A DNA stretch of 64,000 nucleotides from Petaurus breviceps papuanus (GCA_028583685.1 JAMXIF010001194.1:18805356-18869355); one strand, 5' to 3'; counted from the stretch's first letter, positions 22,195 through 33,560 are shown. Notes: a model not told the origin generated them from the letters alone. Numbers and translations are program-made.

Positions 22195-23572
22195 AATGGT
22201 TTTTTAAATGTCTTTTTAAAAAATGTCTGAATGTCTTGTTAATATATCCATATACACACATACATAAACATGTGCATATGATATGTATGCATATGCACAT
22301 ATACATATATAAACAAACATTTTTCTTTCCCTCTTGTTTTCCATTGAAAATGATAAAAACAAAAAAAGAAAAGCCAAATTCTTGAAACAAGTATGGATAG
22401 TCAAGCAAAACAAATTCCCATATTAACAATGCCCCCACATCTGCCTTGTTCTGCTTCTTAAGCTCTGTCAAATAGCATGTTTCATCATATGACCTCTGGA
22501 AGTCTGGTTGGTCATTGAATTAGAGTTTTTAAGTCTTTCTAAATCATTTGGATTCATAATGCTTCTGCTTTTGTGTAAATTATCCTCTTGATCCTGCTTA
22601 GTTCATTATGCATTAGTTCATACAAGTATTCCCCTTCCCCCCCAGGTTTCACTAAAACAGTTTGCATCATTTCTTATGGCACACGGATATTTTCCCATAT
22701 TCATATATCATAATTCATTTAGCCATTCCTCAATTGATGGATAATTTTTTTAAAATTTCCAGTTCTTTGCCACTACAAAAGAGCTGTTATGAACATTTTT
22801 ATACATATGAGTACTTTTCCTTTTTATTTTTCATCTCTTTGGGGAATAGGCCCAGTAGTGATATCACTGGACCAAAGGCTACATAATAATTTGAGGGGCA
22901 TAGGTCCAAATTACTTTCAGAGCGACTGGGCCAATGTTATTCCAACAATACATTAAAAAGTTCCTGTTTTCTTGGGTCTCCTCCAACAATTGTAATTTTT
23001 TTTTGGTCAACTTTTCTAATACCGTGTTTCCCTGATAATAAGACCTATCCCGAAAATAAGCCGTCCCCTTACTGTGTAAGATTCCTCTAAAATAAGCCCT
23101 CCCCCGAAAATAAGCCCTATTGAGATTGCTACTGTAGTGAAGGTGATCCCCTGCGCTACACGCTACATTATGGTACCATCTGTATGCACCGTCCCCTCCC
23201 CCCCTGGGTGAAACGCACGCCGCGCTCTGAGCTGCATCCAGTCAGAGCTGCAGCAGTGAGCGTGTCATCCTGTTCTTCCCCAGTGATTTCCTTATTGAAT
23301 AAAGGTACATTTTTTTTGTTCACATTTACCTGTTTATTAAAATTGCTGTCAATGTTCATTAAAATAAGCCCTCCCCTGAAAATAAGCCCTCTGGTGTTTT
23401 TTCTGTTCAAAAAATAATAAGACAGTGTCTTATTATCGGGGAAACACGGTATGTATATAGTAGAACTTTAGATTTGCATTTTATGATTATTAGAGATGTG
23501 GAACATTTTAATATGGGAATTAATAGTTTGCATTTCTTTTTTTTTTTTAACTATCTGTATATGTCCTTTGAC
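22195..23572 (-). mobile_element. L1 LINE 3' end, antisense, split by a MITE
   Basis: Plus-strand landmarks are the complement of the L1 ORF2 end and 3' region: 'AGTTCATTATGCATTAGTTC', 'TTTAGCCATTCCTCAATTGATGG', 'TTTGCCACTACAAAAGAGCTG', 'CATCTCTTTGGGGAATAGGC', then after the MITE 'ATTTGCATTTTATGATTATT' and 'TATATGTCCTTTGACC'. It lies between the two arms of an L3/CR1 copy. A TA-rich tract occurs at 22240-22315. Confidence 0.75.
23022..23449. mobile_element. Tc1/mariner-type MITE, 428 bp
   Basis: The left end CCGTGTTTCCCTGATAATA and the complement of the right end agree at 22 of 23 positions. Both ends abut a TA (23020-23021 and 23450-23451), the target choice of Tc1/mariner elements. The word AATAAGCC occurs five times in one orientation: near 23055, 23091 and 23109 beside the left end, and near 23362 and 23381 beside the right. 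The right end also folds on AATAAGAC/GTCTTATT. There is no transposase frame; the 77-80 codon frames inside are accidental. A CpG-rich centre (about 23150-23270) stands out from the AT-rich surroundings. Confidence 0.85.
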
Positions 23573-23719
23573 CCTCTATCACATTCAAGGTCTTTAAGAG
23601 AAATTTGAATGGTCATTTTATTGGAGATGTTGCAGAGGAGATTTTTAGTTATAGGGGTTGGATTAAATGGTTTTTGAAGTCTTTTCCAACTTTATGATTT
23701 TATGATTTTGACTGATCAC

Positions 23720-23890
23720 AAAACTAAAATGGCTTTACCAGATCATCTACTCAAACTTCCTGTTTTACAGGTAAGGAAACTGAGGCTCAAAGAAATTAAG
23801 TGACCCGCATTATGCCATCACAAAGTAGCAGGGTTGGAATCTGAAAGATCCTCCGATTCCAAATCCATTATTCTCTTTTTACTTTACCAA
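23720..23890 (-). mobile_element. MIR-like SINE
   Basis: 'CAGATCATCTACTCAAACTTCC', 'GTTTTACAGGTAAGGAAACTG', 'AAATTAAGTGACCCGCATTA' and 'GCAGGGTTGGAATCTG' give the antisense order. Confidence 0.65.
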
Positions 23891-25049
23891 AATGGCTATG
23901 CCATTAGTTTCCAATACTTTAAATAAATACACTTTAGTAGTTTATGTTCCCTTAATTAATGGGTAAAACTTTTTTTCAATTATGCCTTCTATTAGAAATA
24001 CCTATTCCATGGAACATTTACTATTCCATTTTGTCTTTATGCCACCATAAAAAGGAAGTAAATACTAGTGGTAAACACATCTTCTGTGAAGAACTCCCAT
24101 TAGAAAATATGAAAATCTATATCCCATGCAATATTTGTGTTTTTTTTAAGAAGCCAGTAAAACCTTTCCTGCTAAGTTTAAGTTTTATAGTGTGTGTTTT
24201 GTTCTCCTTGAAAGTACCTCATAAATCAATTGGACACATTTTGCTATAAAAGAAATATTTTATGTGTGAAATACTTTCTTCAAGACTTTTCTATTTTATC
24301 AGGGGTTTGTAAAAGTGCGAAGTGACACGTGAGTATAATTGGTTGGCTATAGTCCCTAACTGTGGATACTGTATATCTCTTCTTATGCAAAATTTATTTG
24401 AATGTCAGGCTTTTATTTGAGCAGATTGGGAAAAAATGTCCTGAAAATATATTTCATGGAGAAGAATATGCTGTGCTTCTAATACTTTTTGTAAAACTTT
24501 GCAACCATATATTGATGAGTTGCTGAAGTAAGGCAACCACAGAGTGTATTTGGAAGGACAAATAGTATGGGCATATTTAATTATATTGACAGCACATCCA
24601 GGGACCTTAAAGTAGAGATGTAATTTATTTTTTTTAAACACAATACCTCAGAGGCCCAAAACAAATAATCATGCTTAATAAAGGGATGGGATTTATTTAA
24701 AATACCCATTTCATCAAACACTTACTCTTAAGTGCCACAAAACTGAGCTATTAATTTTTTCCCTGAATATTCTGTGAACTTTTTTACCTCTATACTACTT
24801 CACCTTATGCTTTTCCCTCCACTGGAATTATGTTTCCCATTTGCCACAATCCACCATTTCACCTTTCAAAATCCTATTTTAACCATTCAACCAAACTCCT
24901 CAGGATTGAATGTTTAAAACTAGGCACACTAAACTTCGGTCTTGGAGATCACTAAAATGTATAATTTTCTCTTTTGATTTTTTTCCCATCTTTACCCCTC
25001 CTCCCCAACACAGTTTAGTCTGAGAAATCCTCCAAATAGTTGGTTTTCT
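23891..25049. other. Unique sequence, part possibly conserved
   Basis: No clear repeat. 24290-24640 has a texture like conserved noncoding DNA ('GTAAAAGTGCGAAGTGACACG', 'GCATATTTAATTATATTGAC'). A weak L2 resemblance lies at 24780-24910. Frames of 78-96 codons show no domain. Confidence 0.3.
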
Positions 25050-25277
25050 TGTTATTCAGTCATGTCCAACTCTTTGTTACCCCATTTTGGAGTTTTCTTC
25101 GCAAAGATACTGGAATGTTTTGCCATTTCTTTCACCAGTTCATTTTACAGATAAGGAAATGGAGGCAAAGGGGATCAAGTGACTTGCCCTGGTCACACAG
25201 CTCATAAATATCTGAGACCAGATTTGAAGTCAGCAAGACTTCAAAAGAGTAGGCCACTGCACTACCTAGCTACCCCT
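25050..25277 (-). mobile_element. Long tRNA-derived marsupial SINE
   Basis: Antisense pattern: 'TATTCAGTCATGTCCAACTC', 'AAAGATACTGGAATGTTTTG', 'TTCATTTTACAGATAAGGAA', 'GTGACTTGCCCTGGTCACAC' and the head complement 'ACTACCTAGCTACCCC'. This is the longer SINE whose 3' half differs from the short family. Confidence 0.8.
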
Positions 25278-26529
25278 CTCCAAATATTGTGCGTGTATAA
25301 CTTAGGTCTAGGTTTCTATAACTGAGTAACAGGGTCTCCAGGTCTTGTAGAAGCACACAAGGTAACAAAATGTGTAGCAGGTACAGAGTAGCCCACAGGA
25401 AATGTGGAAGATGCAGAGGACGTGGAAGATTCCATAAACAATGCAGAAAAGACAAAGGGACTTACGGTAGTCCATAAATCAATATTTTAGCTGAAAATAA
25501 TTATTTTGGCTCTTTGTCAAAATGGTCAAAGCAGCATGGATGTTTGAACACAGTATTAGGAGACATAGGCCAATCTGAAGCAATTGTAAACTCTAGATAT
25601 ATAGGGGATATTGGCATATTTCAAATAACTTGACTTAAATCTGCCCTAAGGCATAGTGATCTGTTAAAGCATTATGGAAGGTGATTAGGAAGGGAGGGGT
25701 GTGAGTATCATTTTGAAAGTAAAATCAATTTGCCTTTTGAATCCAAGTCACTATGTCAAGTAGTTATTCTGATGGAATGGACAACCCAGTTCATCCTACC
25801 AGAAAGCAATACACTAGTGTAGTACTCTGTTGGGATAATTTAAGCAGAAATTCATATTCCATTGACAGAAATTCTGATCTATTTTGAAAGTATCTTTAAA
25901 TACTGTTTCTTTCTTGTTCTGTAGACTTTGTATGGGAGGAAATTATATTTTCCTGAGCATTTTAGAGTAGTTAGTGCTGAAAATCAAAGCTTCACCTTTT
26001 TTTTTGTTCATTTCCCAGTGGGCCTCATAAAATAAGCTAGCCATGAATCCTCATATAATAAACCCTCTGCTCACCTCAGGAAAAATCATTCCTAGGCTTT
26101 GGTGAATCTAAGCAGGTAAGACAAGTAATTCGAATCACAAAGCATTAGAGTTGTAAGGGATTATCTCATCCAGATTCCTTATTTTAAAGATGTTCCAAAC
26201 TTTCTTCTCAGACCCCTGGTCCTACCCCCATACCCCTTTCTCTCAAAAGATGACCTTATTACCTCCTTTTTAAAGAAAGGTGAGGTAATCCATCACAAAT
26301 AACTTATTACCCCTAGTTAACACTTCAAAATACTTTTGCATCTTTACCAGTCTGCTTCTTTTTTACTCCATATTTCAAGGATATATTGGCTCTCCTACTT
26401 ATTATTTTTAAATTAAAAAAAAAAACTCTTAAAATCAACATGAATAATCAAACAAAACAAATTAATACACTCACCATGTCTGAGAATGCCTGTCTAGTTC
26501 TGTACCTCTCTCCTTCACTTCTGCTTATG
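25278..26529. other. Unique sequence with a short L3/MIR scrap
   Basis: Nothing is recognised to about 26130. 'AAAGCATTAGAGTTGTAAGGG' (26139-26200) resembles an antisense L3 or MIR end. The remainder is AT-rich and unassigned. Confidence 0.35.
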
Positions 26530-27400
26530 CCTTAGATTCTATCCTGTCCGATCTCATCCAGGTGCCTGTCCCATTGATCATATTCTATTTCTTTCTCTTC
26601 TTCAGTTTTTTTTTTTCTCTGCTGGTTCCTTCTCTGCTACCTAAAAACATGTTCCGGTCTTCTTATTATTTAAAAATAAAACAAACAGAAAAGAAAACTT
26701 CCTTTGACCTTGCCATCTCCTCAAGCTACCATTTCACATCTCTCTCTTCTCTTCATCTGCTAAATTCATAAATAAGAGTAATAGACACTTGCTGCTCCCC
26801 TTTTCTACCGCCCATTCACTTGTCAGTCCCTCTCAAGATGTCTTCCAGCTGGATCACTCTACTTGAATGCTTTCACGTGAATTACCAATGATATGATCTT
26901 TTCTCAGTCCTCATATACCCTGATTTTGACACTTTTGACACATTTGACCAACTCCTTACCCTGAATAGTCTCTTTTCCCTCAGTAACATAATACTCACTA
27001 CTGGCACCTCATTTTAACTATTTTTCCTTATTCATCTTTGCATAAATATCTTGTTATCTTATCCCCCAAGATTGTGTTCTGGACCCTCATGTCCCCTATT
27101 GCTTTTGGCTCCCAAAGATAAAAATATTATGTATCTACAGATCACTTCCAATTTATGTTCATACTTATATGCACATATCTCCTTATATATACACATATAC
27201 ATACGTGTATATGGATATGTGTGTATTTACACACATACACAACACAGCCTTTATCCCCAGTTCTAGTCCTTTATCATCACCTACATATTAGATAACCTCA
27301 CTTGTATGAACCATTGGGACCTCAGATTCATCATGTACAAAATTTATATTAAACTTTTTAACCTTTAATCCTGCCCTTTGCCTTAGAAGTCTGGGGAAAC
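26530..27400 (+). mobile_element. L2 LINE, reverse-transcriptase region
   Basis: Sense L2 ORF2 landmarks appear in order: 'CCTTGCCATCTCCTCAAGC', 'AATTACCAATGATATGATC', 'TTTTCTCAGTCCTCATATACC', 'ACACTTTTGACACATTTGACC' (the D-x-F-D-T-V-D region of RT), 'GTGTTCTGGACCCTCATG', then after a microsatellite 'TTATCCCCAGTTCTAGTCC' and 'TTAGATAACCTCACTTG'. Reading frame destroyed. Confidence 0.6.
27140..27246. repeat. AT/AC-rich microsatellite inside L2
   Basis: Imperfect TATACACATA and TGTGTATTTACACAC units interrupt the L2 copy. The 71-codon frame over it is a repeat artefact. Confidence 0.75.
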
Positions 27401-27884
27401 AAGTCTAAACCTAGGTATTAGAATGGTTTGGAATGACTCTTTTGACACAAGGAATTTCTAGACTATATTTATAGACTTTTGCCTTGCCATTTTATTTGTT
27501 GCATAGGGCTTCCTCTCTTCCTTGTAATGTATATTGGCTGACTATAGCATATCACATTCCACCTCTTTATTAGGGTTAGAGTTGACAATCCCATAATCTC
27601 AGTTCCAATGCAGAGCCTTAGACCTTCACTCTAATTACTGTATTTAGGAACTAGAGAATACATTTATTAAGGATCCAGATGGTCTTGTTACATAAGTCTT
27701 CCAACCCTCATCCCAGATTTTAGGAAACCTTTTCCTTGTTTCTTTCTATAATCACCTTTCTTTCTTTGGGCTCCCATTTCAATAGCTCTCTCTCCCATGT
27801 AGTTAGCTTCACAGGCATTTCTACCACAACTACCTCCTGTTTAGATAAATTTGATATCTATTTAAAATCTCACCAAACCATCCT

Positions 27885-27886
<2 letters not shown>
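27401..27886. other. Unique sequence
   Basis: No repeat or gene recognised. Confidence 0.4.

Positions 27887-27958
<72 letters not shown>
27887..27958 (+). repeat. Perfect (GA)36 microsatellite
   Basis: Seventy-two bases of uninterrupted GA. Perfect repeats of this length are usually polymorphic. Confidence 0.97.
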
Positions 27959-27962
<4 letters not shown>

Positions 27963-28379
27963 CAGATTATATAGTAAATAAATGCTGGGTAATCCAGGGT
28001 TCTCCCTTGCCTTGGGTATTGTCAGGTTCAGTTGTATATCTCCCTATATGAACTCTGGGCATAGGAGGGTGGGAGAGAGAGAAAGGAGAGGATGATTATT
28101 CATTGGAAGTATATCTGTTTATAGTCATTACTCTAGAGTCTCTACCCTTTCATTCTGGTTCTGTCATTCAATTATTTGGGCTTGAATTTACCTTCCTCAA
28201 GACAGTTGTTTGTGATGCAAGGAGCAAATGGAACTATATCCTTGAACAAATGGTTCAAAGTTTTCACTTATCTAGGCTAGGGTTTTACAACTAGAAATAA
28301 TAACTAGGTATCTATAAATTCATAACAGTAGGAGTATTAGTATCAGGGCTGTCCTGTATCCATCTTCCTTTTTGTGGTT
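27959..28379. other. Unique sequence
   Basis: No repeat or gene recognised. Confidence 0.4.
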
Positions 28380-29815
28380 AAATTCTTGAGAAAGCCATTT
28401 ATAATCAATGTCTCCACTTCTTCCCCTCTATCTCTTTAACTGTGCATTTGACTTCCAACCCCAGTTATTCAACTCAAACTGCCTTCTTCAAAGCCACAAA
28501 TGATTTCTTAATTCTCAAATATAATTTCCTTTTCTCAGTCTTTATCATTTTTAAACTCTCTGTAGCCTTTTATACTATTACCCTCTTCTCCTAGACATCC
28601 TCTCTTCTCTATGTTTTCTTGATACTATCTCCTTCTGTTTTTCCTCCTACCTGGTTTCCCATTATTTCTCACTCTTCTGTGCTTGATTTACTTCTAGGAT
28701 ATATCTGCTAATCATTGATGAAACAGAAGACTATTCCCTGGGCCCTCTTTCTTCTCCCTCTATATTATTTCACTTAATGATCCCATCAGCTCCCATGGAT
28801 TCAATTATTCTATAGAGACAAATCTCAGATCTATTTATCCAGCCCTCACTTCTCCCCTGAACTCCTGTCTTGCATCTCCTACTATCTATTGGATATCTAG
28901 AATTGGATGTCCCATAAATATCTTAAATTTAATAATCCAAAACTGAACTCCCATTTCCCCCCAAATCTTCTACTTTATGGAACTTCCTTTTACTTCTTTG
29001 GAGGACACAACCACCCCACACAGTCACTAGGCTCGAAACCTCAGTGTTGTCCTCATCTCATTTTCATGCATTACACATATCCAATCTGTTGTCAAGTCTT
29101 TCTGTTTCTACTTTTGTCCCATCTCTTCTTTATGTCCCTTCTCTCCTCTGTCAGCTTCTAGCCTAGTGTAGTCTTTCATTATCTCATGCTTAAACTATTA
29201 CAATGGCCTTCTGGTCAGTGTCCATGCCTCAAGTCTCTCCCCTTTCTTCCACTCAGCTTCCATGATGATCTTCCTAAAGCATAGATCTGACCATATCACT
29301 CCCCTATTCATTACACTCCAATGGCTCTCTCTTACCTCCAAGGATGGAATACAGTATATTTGGTTTAGCATTTATTCCCCTTCACAACCTGGCCCCTTTT
29401 TACCTTTCTAGTCTCTTAACATTTACTCCCTTCCACATACTTTACAATCCAATGACATAGGCCTTCTTTCTGTTTCTTGCAAATCTCCTTACTCTATGTT
29501 TTTTCACTAGCTGTCTTCAAAGCCCAAATCCTCTCCATCTTTGTCTCTCCTTCCAGGGTTCCCTAGCTTCTTTCAAGACCCAACCCAAATCCTACCTTCT
29601 ATAAAGGGTCTTTCTCAGACCTCCAATCTCACAAATGCCTTCCTTCTGAGATAGCCTCCCATTTGCCCTGTATATACTTTTTTTATATTGACTTTTCCAT
29701 TAAAACACAAGCTCCTTGAAGGCAAAGGGACTTTTTTTTTCCTTTATGGGTATTCCCAGTGCTTAGTACAGTGACTTGAACATAACAAACACTTAAAAAA
29801 TGCTTTGTGTCTTGA
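28380..29815 (+). mobile_element. L2 LINE, long 3' part
   Basis: About 1.4 kb of near-continuous L2: 'AGAAAGCCATTTATAATCAATG', 'GCCACAAATGATTTCTTAATTC', 'CCCATCAGCTCCCATGGATTC', 'CTATTGGATATCTAGAATTGGATG', 'CCATGATGATCTTCCTAAAGC', 'CACTCCAATGGCTCTCTCTTAC', 'CAAGCTCCTTGAAGGCAAAGG' and a terminal 'AACACTTAAAAAATGC'. It covers late RT, the carboxy-terminal tail and 3' UTR, without an intact frame. It parallels the copy at 44790-46450. Confidence 0.8.
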
Positions 29816-29889
29816 CTAACATCTCCATCACTGTAAACTCGGGAATGGCTAGTGGTAGTAACAGTAAGGTTTCTCATAAAATAAATAAG

Positions 29890-30112
29890 TATAGTGGCAT
29901 TTACCTCAAAGGCTTGTTGAGAAGATTGATGAGGTAATGTTTATAAAGTGATTTATACATCAGTTCCTGCTCTGGCAGCACTAGGGGCTTCATTGGCGGC
30001 TGCTGCTACTACTACTGCTACTTCTATTATTCTTATCATCACTACTGTCACTACTGTTACTACCATCACTACTATTACAAGTACCACTGTCATCACCACC
30101 ACATTTAGTATC
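29890..30112 (+). repeat. CORE-SINE 3' fragment and trinucleotide-rich tract
   Basis: 29890-29975 ('CAAAGGCTTGTTGAGAAG', 'GAGGTAATGTTTATAAAGTG') is a CORE-SINE tail. From about 29985 an imperfect ACT/CAT/CTG array runs to 30112 and encodes a threonine/isoleucine-rich frame with no known domain. Confidence 0.6.
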
Positions 30113-30152
30113 TGTGACTTTTATGTTATAAATAATGAAAAAGTATAGATTA

Positions 30153-30312
30153 AGGAGCAGCTAGGTGGTGCAGTGAATAGAGCATGGGCCCTGGAGTCAG
30201 GAGGACCTGAGTTCAAATGTGACTTCAGACATTTAACACTTACTAGCCATGTGACCTTGGGCAAGTCACTTAATCCCAATTGTCCTGCTTTCTCCCCTCC
30301 AAAAATTAAAAT
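30153..30312 (+). mobile_element. Short tRNA-derived marsupial SINE
   Basis: Head 'GCAGCTAGGTGGTGCAGTG' (A-box-like), 'GGAGTCAGGAGGACCTGAG', B-box-like 'GAGTTCAAATGTGAC', 'CTAGCCATGTGACCTTGGGC', 'AAGTCACTTAATCCCAATTG' and an A-rich end. The head descends from a tRNA but is not a tRNA gene. Confidence 0.88.
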
Positions 30313-30339
30313 ATATATGTTAAGTGGCACCATCCCTAA

Positions 30340-30608
30340 CATCCTTTTTGGTGCTGTTCAGTCATTTTTCAGTCATATCTAACTTTTCATGATCTCTTTT
30401 AGGGTTTCCCAAGCAAAAGTACTGGAATAGTTTGCCATATCCTTCTCCAGCTAATATTTTTAGATGAGCACACTGAGCCAAACAGCGTTTAAGTGACTTG
30501 CCCAAGATCACACAACTAATAAATGTCTGAGGTCATATTTGAACTTAGGAAGAAAGGTCTTCCTGACTCCAGACCCAAGACTCTATCCACTGTACCACCA
30601 ACTTGCCC
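30340..30608 (-). mobile_element. Long tRNA-derived marsupial SINE
   Basis: 'GTGCTGTTCAGTCATTTTTCAG', 'AAAAGTACTGGAATAGTTTGCC', 'AAGTGACTTGCCCAAGATC', 'GGTCTTCCTGACTCCAGACC' and 'CCACTGTACCACCAACTTG' in antisense order. Head-to-head relation with the SINE at 30153-30312 is reversed, so the two are separate insertions. Confidence 0.8.
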
Positions 30609-30639
30609 CACATACTAAAGGATATACTAAACATCCTTT

Positions 30640-31620
30640 AGTAGACAAATATTATGAAAGTTTTATGACGTGTAGGATGAAGGATTTTACATTAATTTAA
30701 ATAATCTCATGTTGTGACAATAACATTTCCATGTTCTGTGATTTCTATGCAGTGGCTGCTCATTTCACTGAAGCATGACACAACTGCCCCATGCCTTTAT
30801 AAGCAATTTTCTTGGGCTATTGAGGGTAAAATAATTCATTATCTGGCTGCTGACAGTCCAGGGATAATGCTCTCTGAGTTTAGCTAGGCCAATCCATGAA
30901 TGACAGACATACACTTCATTGCTTGGCCTATACTTGAAGCCAAGCCAGCTTGCTAGGACCTGTCTGTGTTTATACTCCACTGGAATAGCTTTTGAGAATC
31001 CAAGATTAATTTTAGCTTTGATATATTGAAGCATTTATTTAATCATTATACAATGTATATAATAAAACTTGTCATTTGTCTCTTTGATTGATAAAGCAAA
31101 AAAAATTTCTAGTTGTCTTCTTAATACAATACTATTTCAATTGTTACATTTTAGAATTTTCAATGAGAAGAAACAATACTTCTGCCAAATTAGTGTATGT
31201 TCACAGGAAGTGAATACTTCTCAGAGGAAAAGTGCTATGGTATTCCAAGGGGAACTAATGAGCATAAGCCTGTCTGTATATCAAGATTGTCTAGTTTAAA
31301 TTAAAGAGTAAAATCACCAAAAGTGTTATTGCTTTTTAAAGTTTCCATTTGGCATAAAGTATTTCATCAGTCTTAGTTAAATCCAGTCAGTAAAAGAAGA
31401 TAAATTTAAAATGTATTTACTGTAGTGCCAATGTTCTTTTCATAAAAACCAAATGAGAGGAAAACTGATTTGCACAAATATTTAAATGTAGTTATGCATT
31501 GCTAAATATCTTAATTGTGTGTGTATAACAATGGCACATTGCATTCTGACCTGCACTGTATCTGACCTGTAGAATGTTAAGTAAAAATAAACATTCATAA
31601 ATATCTCTTTAGTTGTGTTT
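30640..31620. promoter_or_regulatory. Possible conserved noncoding block
   Basis: About 1 kb without repeats, holding dense AT-rich transcription-factor-like words ('AAAATAATTCATTATC', 'AGATTAATTTTAGC', 'TTGATTGATAAAG') mixed with GC-containing unique sequence ('GCTAGGCCAATCCATGAATG'). No reading frame has recognisable content. Regulatory role is an inference. Confidence 0.3.
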
Positions 31621-32524
31621 GTCCTTCTGTAAAAACACACACACACACACATATAAGAAAAAAGTTTTAGTGATATTTTCAAGGAAGAAATACTAGAAGA
31701 TTTTCCAATTCAAACAGTGGTTAAAAAAAGGATGCTCCTTATTTGACAATTCTAGGAATTCTACCTATATATAATATAAGAGAAAAACCAAAAGGATGAA
31801 CATAGGCAAAGAGGAGATAACAGGACTGCTTTTTGCAAGTAACATAATAATACACATGGAAACACCATAAAATCTTCAAAGAAGTTAAATGAAATGATTA
31901 GTAACTACAGAGAGTTTGCACTCTATTGAATCATTCCACAAAATCAGCAGAATACATCTATCTATCTAACAAAACTTAAGAAGAAATGGTCAAATTCAAT
32001 TCAAAATAACTTCAAAATTGAAAAATTTGGGAATTATACCAAGACATACAAAAAATATATAAACACATTTATAAAGTAGGCATTACAGAAACAAAAAGTT
32101 ATATATTTGAGAGAAGTGCTCTGCTTGTACTTTGTCACTTCCCCTGGTTGGGTTATGCCAATTTAATTTGTGCTGATAATTTTTACATTGCCAAAATTTT
32201 CCTCAGTACCTCTATTTTTCTGTCTTCCAGAAATCCATCCCATAAAAATAATCTGTTCACTTTTTTGAAAAAAAAAAGAGAAAAAAAAGAGGAGGAGGAG
32301 AAAAAAAATCAATCAGTAATACCCATCAATACATGGGGGGAGGAGGGAATCTGAAAATATATATAATGTACCATACCTGTGGATTTCCCGTCTCTACAAA
32401 GGAAGTGAGGGTGTCTCCTCATTTCCCTTCTTTGGGGCTATTTGTTCTTTTTAATTTCACTTTGCTTATATCACTCTTCATCAGATCACATAATTTTCTA
32501 TGTTTTCTGTAGTCATAATTTCTT

Positions 32525-32685
32525 TTTCTTTTTGCCTTTTGGAGGGCAATTGGGGTTAAGTAACTTGCCCAAGGTTACACGGCTAGTGTTTTTTTGGTGT
32601 GTGTTAAGTGTCTGAGGCCAGAACCAAATTCTGGTCCTCCTGACTCTGGGGCCGGCACTTTACTCACTTTACCATGTAGCTGCCC
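32525..32685 (-). mobile_element. Short tRNA-derived SINE with perfect TSD
   Basis: 'TTTTGGAGGGCAATTGGGG', 'AACTTGCCCAAGGTTACACGG', 'TGGTCCTCCTGACTCTGG' and 'ACCATGTAGCTGCCCC' give the antisense SINE. CTGTAGTCATAATTTCTT is repeated exactly at 32507-32524 and 32686-32703, a perfect 17-18 bp target duplication, which suggests a fairly recent insertion. Confidence 0.92.
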
Positions 32686-33265
32686 CTGTAGTCATAATTT
32701 CTTAAAGCACATTAATATCCTATTTTATTTTTGCACTACAATTTCTTTAGACATTCCCCTAGCTATAGGCATTTATTTTGTTTCCAGTTTTCACTACCAC
32801 AAAAAGTGCTATCATAAATATTTTGGTGTATTTGGTTACTTTCTACTTATCAATGATGTCTTTGGGGTATTGACCTGATAGTATTTCATCTGGGTAAAAG
32901 GGTAAGGACATTTTGGTCATACTATTTGCATAGTTTCAAATTGCTTTCCAAAGTAGATGTACTAATTCACATCTCCACCATCCGGACCTTAGCCTGCCTA
33001 TATTCTCACAAATTTGAGGACATTGTGCATTCCTACCTTTTGTCATCTTTGTCAATTTTCAGGAAAATTAAACCTTGGAGTTGTTTTGATTTGCATTTCT
33101 CTTATGATTAATGATTTGGAACATTTTTGAAAATACTGTTCTTAATAGCTTGCAAGTCATCCTTTGAGAACTGTTTGGTCATATCCTTTGACCACTTACT
33201 TATATATTTACTTTTGATTTTCATATATACATATATATATATACATGAAATATGTATATATAATT

Positions 33266-33560
33266 CATCCCAAAAGTCTTAGTGCAGTTTTAATTTTGCA
33301 TACGCACATAATAAATAGTATTACAAAAGATAAAATAAATAGCTGATTACATAAAGCTGAAAATACTCCACAAATGGAGTGGCTAGGTGGCGCAGTGAAT
33401 AGAGCACCGGCCCTGGAGGACCTGAGTTCAAATGTGATCTCAGACACTTAATACAAAAACTAGCCATGTGACCTGGGGCAAATCACTTAACCCCAATTGC
33501 CCTCCAAAAAGAAGAAGAAGAAAAAAAGATTTCACAAATGAAATTAATGCCACTAGATTA
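33266..33560 (+). mobile_element. Mariner-like end, interrupted by a SINE
   Basis: 'CATCCCAAAAGTCTTAGTGCAG' followed by TTTTAATTTTGC resembles the terminal region of mariner elements. Only this end is recognised; no matching inverted end is seen before L1 resumes at about 33600. Identification is tentative. Confidence 0.4.
33377..33532 (+). mobile_element. Short tRNA-derived marsupial SINE
   Basis: 'GGCTAGGTGGCGCAGTGAATAG', 'CACCGGCCCTGGAGGACC', 'CTAGCCATGTGACCTGGGGC' and 'AACCCCAATTGCCCTCC' plus an AAG-rich tail. CACAAATG flanks it at 33369-33376 and 33533-33540. It lacks GTCAGGA between GGAG and GGACC, a small internal deletion. Confidence 0.88.

Larger units (their letters stand above)
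21770..23706 (+). mobile_element. L3/CR1 LINE 3' part, split by an L1
   Basis: The left arm (21770-22190) reads 'GGAGGTGATAGTCCTTCAGT', 'CTATTGTGTTCATTTATGGAC', 'GTTGACAAGCTGGAATTC' and 'GTATAGCCTAGAAAAAAAAAG'. The right arm (about 23577-23706) gives the rest of the 3' end: 'TTCAAGGTCTTTAAGAGAAA', 'GGGGTTGGATTAAATGG' and 'TTTATGATTTTATGATTT', the CR1-type terminus. The arms are consecutive parts of one CR1-clade 3' end, so the DNA between them was inserted later. Confidence 0.75.

Noticed and set aside
23168-23417. Frames of 77 and 80 codons on both strands
   Set aside because: They lie inside the MITE and lack any transposase motif.
30153-30230. tRNA gene
   Set aside because: A- and B-box-like words are present, but the sequence continues into the SINE body and A tail, lacks a tRNA fold, and recurs across the window.
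30614-30642. 10-bp inverted repeat ACTAAAGGAT as a transposon end
   Set aside because: Loop of nine bases and no target duplication; too short to be an element.
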